From an uncultured bacterium (GTDB taxonomy: Bacteria > Cyanobacteriota > Vampirovibrionia > Gastranaerophilales > Gastranaerophilaceae), in NCBI GenBank assembly GCA_902782905.1, contig CACZPB010000171.1, positions 1-8,383 of the forward strand: 8,383 bases of DNA, given 5' to 3'. The translations under genes were made by a program, and so were the position numbers. This document shows positions 6,512-8,383 of this stretch, in pieces. Below the pieces are notes generated by a model. The model did no database searches. It was not told where the DNA came from and worked only from the letters and a program-made list of their open reading frames with translations. Every line of letters starts with the position of its first letter. Position 1 is the stretch's first letter.

Positions 6512-6945
6512 GTTTAGAATCAGTTGGAGACATTTCTCATAGTATTTTGCAGAGCGAATTGATACCGCAATTCGGAAAAAACCTTGCATCCATTAAAGGC
6601 AATGTAAAAACGGATGAAAATCCTGAGATAGAGAAAAGAGTATATTCTCTAAAAGATTTTATTACCAATCAACCAAGTGCAAGAGCTGATATCAACAGTA
6701 TTGCAAATACTGCTGCCGCAAGAATTAAAGAAATCAATGAAGAAGATTTTTCTGTTAGTGACGGCAAAAATAGCGTTGAAGCATCTTCTTCCACACTTTC
6801 TTCCGAGATTATAAATAAATCCATATCAAACGGTTATACCCCACATGAAGCTGTTAATATATCAAAAGCCGCAAACGCTTATTCAAATACAAAAAAACTT
6901 GACGTTGCAAATATTCTTTCTACACAATCTCACATCGTATCTTAG
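6508..6945 (+). CDS. Small soluble protein of unknown function
   Basis: 145 residues ending in TAG. I do not recognise a family. The protein is polar, rich in Ser, Asn, Ala and Glu, with no signal peptide, membrane segment or cysteine. Helix-prone stretches are seen around residues 48-80 (LKDFITNQPSARADINSIAN and onward) and 106-136 (ISNGYTPHEAVNISKAANAY). The start at 6508 is preceded by a weak purine run, GGAAAG, at a spacing of six. Codon use resembles the neighbouring genes and the candidate promoter lies upstream, so I take it as real although short. It is divergent from the GH13 gene and convergent with tgt, whose stop codon it overlaps; no terminator is visible between them. The gene neighbourhood gives no clue to function. 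Confidence 0.7.
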   Translation: MSLESVGDISHSILQSELIPQFGKNLASIKGNVKTDENPEIEKRVYSLKDFITNQPSARADINSIANTAAARIKEINEEDFSVSDGKNSVEASSSTLSSEIINKSISNGYTPHEAVNISKAANAYSNTKKLDVANILSTQSHIVS

Positions 6946-8072
6946 TTTTCAGATGAAGTAACTTTTGTATAATTTTCGTTATAAAAATCTTCAAACTCAT
7001 CATTGAGAATTGCTTGGCGTGCTTTCTTTGCAAAATCAATAAGAAATTTAATGTTATGAATAGACATTAAAGCTTGCCCTGTTCCTTCCCCGCATTTATA
7101 TAGGTGTCTTATGTAAGCTCTTGAATGATTTTTGCAAGCATAACAATCACAAGTTTCATCCAATGGACGAGGGTCTTCTTGGAACTGTGCGTTCTTGATT
7201 TGACATTTCCCGTTTGAAGTAAAGAAAGAACCGTGTCTTGCGTTACGAGTCGGAAGAACGCAGTCAAACATATCCACTCCGCGTTTTATGCAATCAAGCA
7301 AATCTTCAGGCGTACCAACGCCCATAAGGTATCTTGGTTTGTTATGAGGTAATAAAGGTGCAGTAAGTTCAACAAAATGATTCATTGTTTCTTTATCCTC
7401 GCCTACACTCAAACCACCGATTGCATATCCTACCGCATCAATGTTCGAAACATAAGCTGCGCTTTCACGTCTCAAATCATCGTAAAAAGCTCCTTGGCAG
7501 ATTGGGAACAATGCTTGATCTTCTCTCTTTTTAGCTTTAATACATCTTTCAAGCCATCTGTGAGTAATTCCCATCGCTTCTTTTGCTGTTTCATAATCAC
7601 ATCCGTACGGAGCGCACCAATCAAATGCCATAATTATATCTGCTCCGATTGCTTGCTGAATTTCCATTGAAATTTCTGGGCTTATAAAATGTTTTTTTCC
7701 GTCTTTCGGGTCACGAAATTCTACACCTTCTTCCGTAATTTTTCTAAGATGCGCCAGTGAAAACACTTGAAATCCGCCTGAATCAGTTAAAACAGGTTTT
7801 TGCCAATTCATCCAACCGTGAATCCCGCCAAATTTTTCAATAAGTTTGTGCCCTGCTCTCAAATACAAGTGATAAGAATTGCCTAAAATTATTTGCGCAC
7901 CTGTATCGTAAAGATTGTTATTGGTGACAAGTTTTACTGTTGAATTTGTCCCAACAGGCATAAAAATAGGCGTTTCAATATCACCGTGCGGAGTATGCAG
8001 AATTCCTGCTCTCGCACCTGTTTTTGAATCTTCATGAATTAATTTATAGCTAAAATTATCAAATACTGACAT
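6942..8072 (-). CDS. tgt: Queuine/preQ1 tRNA-guanine transglycosylase
   Basis: 376 residues, normal for bacterial TGT (about 370-390). It exchanges guanine 34 of GUN-anticodon tRNAs for preQ1, the insertion step of queuosine synthesis. No other queuosine gene is in the window. The start at 8072 (MSVFDNF) follows AGAGGA by seven bases and matches where the family begins; ten further codons upstream lack a ribosome site. Visible landmarks: LTDSGGFQVFSL (95-106, with Asp97 as the conserved active-site Asp), FDWC (150-153, substrate-pocket Asp and Cys), QG (193-194), GGLSVGE (219-225), YLMGVGTPED (248-257), and MFDCVLPTRNARHG (268-281, with Asp270 as predicted nucleophile). The zinc site is C308-x-C310-xx-C313 with His339, at the usual spacing. 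The second residue of the pocket motif is Trp where many bacterial enzymes have Glu. The 3' end overlaps the convergent small gene by four bases. Confidence 0.98.
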   Translation of the reverse strand: MSVFDNFSYKLIHEDSKTGARAGILHTPHGDIETPIFMPVGTNSTVKLVTNNNLYDTGAQIILGNSYHLYLRAGHKLIEKFGGIHGWMNWQKPVLTDSGGFQVFSLAHLRKITEEGVEFRDPKDGKKHFISPEISMEIQQAIGADIIMAFDWCAPYGCDYETAKEAMGITHRWLERCIKAKKREDQALFPICQGAFYDDLRRESAAYVSNIDAVGYAIGGLSVGEDKETMNHFVELTAPLLPHNKPRYLMGVGTPEDLLDCIKRGVDMFDCVLPTRNARHGSFFTSNGKCQIKNAQFQEDPRPLDETCDCYACKNHSRAYIRHLYKCGEGTGQALMSIHNIKFLIDFAKKARQAILNDEFEDFYNENYTKVTSSEN

Positions 8073-8094
8073 AATAAATTCCTCTAAAAATAAT
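8066..8094 (+). promoter_or_regulatory. Candidate promoter for the AbrB/MazE-like ORF
   Basis: CTGACA (8066-8071), 17 bases, AATAAT (8089-8094), each one base from consensus. Transcription would begin near 8101, about 27 bases before the TTG at 8128. The site overlaps the 5' end and candidate -10 of the divergent tgt gene, so the two could interfere. Part of the -35 is tgt coding sequence, which lowers confidence. Confidence 0.4.
8080..8085 (-). promoter_or_regulatory. Shine-Dalgarno of tgt
   Basis: AGAGGA on the minus strand, seven bases before the ATG at 8072. It decides the MSVFDNF start rather than the upstream in-frame ATG at 8102. Confidence 0.8.
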
Positions 8095-8101
8095 CTTAGC
8101 A
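8093..8101 (-). promoter_or_regulatory. Candidate extended -10 for tgt
   Basis: On the minus strand TGCTAAGAT fits TG-N plus a -10 hexamer (TAAGAT). Initiation near 8086 would give a leader of about 14 bases that just contains the Shine-Dalgarno. No matching -35 is visible, so this is weak. Confidence 0.35.
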
Positions 8102-8127
8102 AAAAAATATCTGTTTTTGTTTTCTTA

Positions 8128-8268
8128 TTGTTTTGTGAACAGTATTTAGGTAGAAGTTGGGGAGTGATTATTCCGCCATGGATATTGTCGTCTTTAAATA
8201 TTGATCCGAAAGATGATAATATTATTATGTCTGTTCAGGATGACAAAATAATCATAGAAAAGCAATAA
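8128..8268 (+). CDS. AbrB/MazE-type small DNA-binding protein or 5'-truncated remnant
   Basis: The frame translates to LGRSWGVIIPPWILSSL (residues 7-23) followed by NIDPKDDNIIMSVQDDK and IIIEKQ, then TAA. This matches the swapped-hairpin AbrB/MazE fold: G-x-S-W-G-V-x-I-P, a short helix, L-N-I, an acidic turn, and a closing D-D-K-I-I-I-E-K strand. Antitoxins and transition-state regulators of this fold bind DNA as dimers. No ATG or GTG start exists in frame; the TTG at 8128 gives 46 residues, near the minimal domain length, but has no Shine-Dalgarno. The second Pro in IIPPWI, where Lys is common, may mark decay. No MazF/PemK-like toxin follows; the stop overlaps a terminator. It is therefore either an orphan regulator with an atypical start or a relic. 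Homology is fairly clear; expression is uncertain. Confidence 0.6.
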   Translation: MFCEQYLGRSWGVIIPPWILSSLNIDPKDDNIIMSVQDDKIIIEKQ

Positions 8269-8300
8269 AAAAGGAAAATTAGATTTAATTTTCCTTTTTT
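8267..8300. terminator. Perfect bidirectional intrinsic terminator
   Basis: AAAAAAGGAAAATTA (8267-8281) and TAATTTTCCTTTTTT (8286-8300) are exact reverse complements across a GATT loop, giving a T-run at the 3' side on both strands. It ends the AbrB/MazE-like ORF on the plus strand and the frame entering from the right on the minus strand. Confidence 0.85.
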
Positions 8301-8329
8301 AATTCTATTCAATCACTTAGTCGCTTTAA

Positions 8330-8383
8330 TTATATTCCTTGTTGATTATATAGTTCTTCGTCGTAAGCGATAATTTCTGACAT
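8330..8383 (-). CDS. 3' end of a minus-strand gene entering from the right (tentative)
   Basis: The minus-strand frame is open from the window edge (8383) to the TAA at 8332-8330, encoding MSEIIAYDEELYNQQGI. The first codon is an ATG exactly at the edge, so this may be the tail of a longer gene or a 17-codon chance frame. The terminator 30 bases further on, oriented to stop minus-strand transcription, supports a gene ending here. Too short to identify. Confidence 0.35.
   Translation of the reverse strand: MSEIIAYDEELYNQQGI

Noticed and set aside
8073..8102. Longer start for tgt at 8102
   Set aside because: AGAGGA lies seven bases before the ATG at 8072, and the family N-terminus begins at MSVFDNF; the extra codons cover the ribosome site itself.

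Overview
The window is AT-rich bacterial chromosome carrying two recognisable housekeeping tRNA-modification genes (mnmE and tgt), one carbohydrate-active enzyme of the alpha-amylase superfamily, and several lineage-type proteins of unknown role. Codons are strongly A/T-biased, and lysine, asparagine and glutamate are abundant. I see no marker gene that fixes the taxon. The overall feel (low GC, a Lys/Asn/Gln-rich large membrane-anchored protein, a divergent GH13 enzyme, bacterial TGT and MnmE) would fit a gut non-photosynthetic cyanobacterial relative (Gastranaerophilales/Melainabacteria), but that placement is a tentative impression and not shown by the sequence.

Layout: (1) 1-2055, plus strand, the 3' part of a large single-pass membrane protein of unknown function whose C-terminal region holds two degenerate copies of a ~60-residue unit. 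It is closed by a clear intrinsic terminator at 2100-2131. (2) 2148-3479, plus strand, complete mnmE, with no Shine-Dalgarno sequence and two candidate promoters interleaved with the preceding terminator. (3) 3480-4013, no gene. Its first ~380 bases are a nest of inverted repeats, including a perfect 30-bp GC-rich palindrome, that looks like a non-autonomous mobile or repeat element or a structured RNA. It is followed by a minus-strand terminator. (4) 4014-6290, minus strand, a 758-residue GH13-like enzyme with a long leader, a good promoter and a strong Shine-Dalgarno. (5) 6508-6945, plus strand, a small unknown protein transcribed divergently from the GH13 gene. (6) 6942-8072, minus strand, tgt, whose stop codon overlaps that of the small gene tail to tail. 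(7) 8128-8268, plus strand, a tiny AbrB/MazE-type DNA-binding protein or its remnant, lacking an ATG, divergent from tgt and ending in a perfect bidirectional terminator at 8267-8300. (8) 8330-8383, minus strand, a reading frame running off the window edge.

MnmE (wobble U34, with MnmG elsewhere) and TGT (queuosine at G34) both modify the anticodon wobble position but are not in one operon here. No gene cluster in the window forms an obvious multi-gene defence, toxin-antitoxin or biosynthetic system. The most unusual material is the nested inverted-repeat block after mnmE, the orphan AbrB/MazE-like ORF, and the non-canonical GH13 enzyme.
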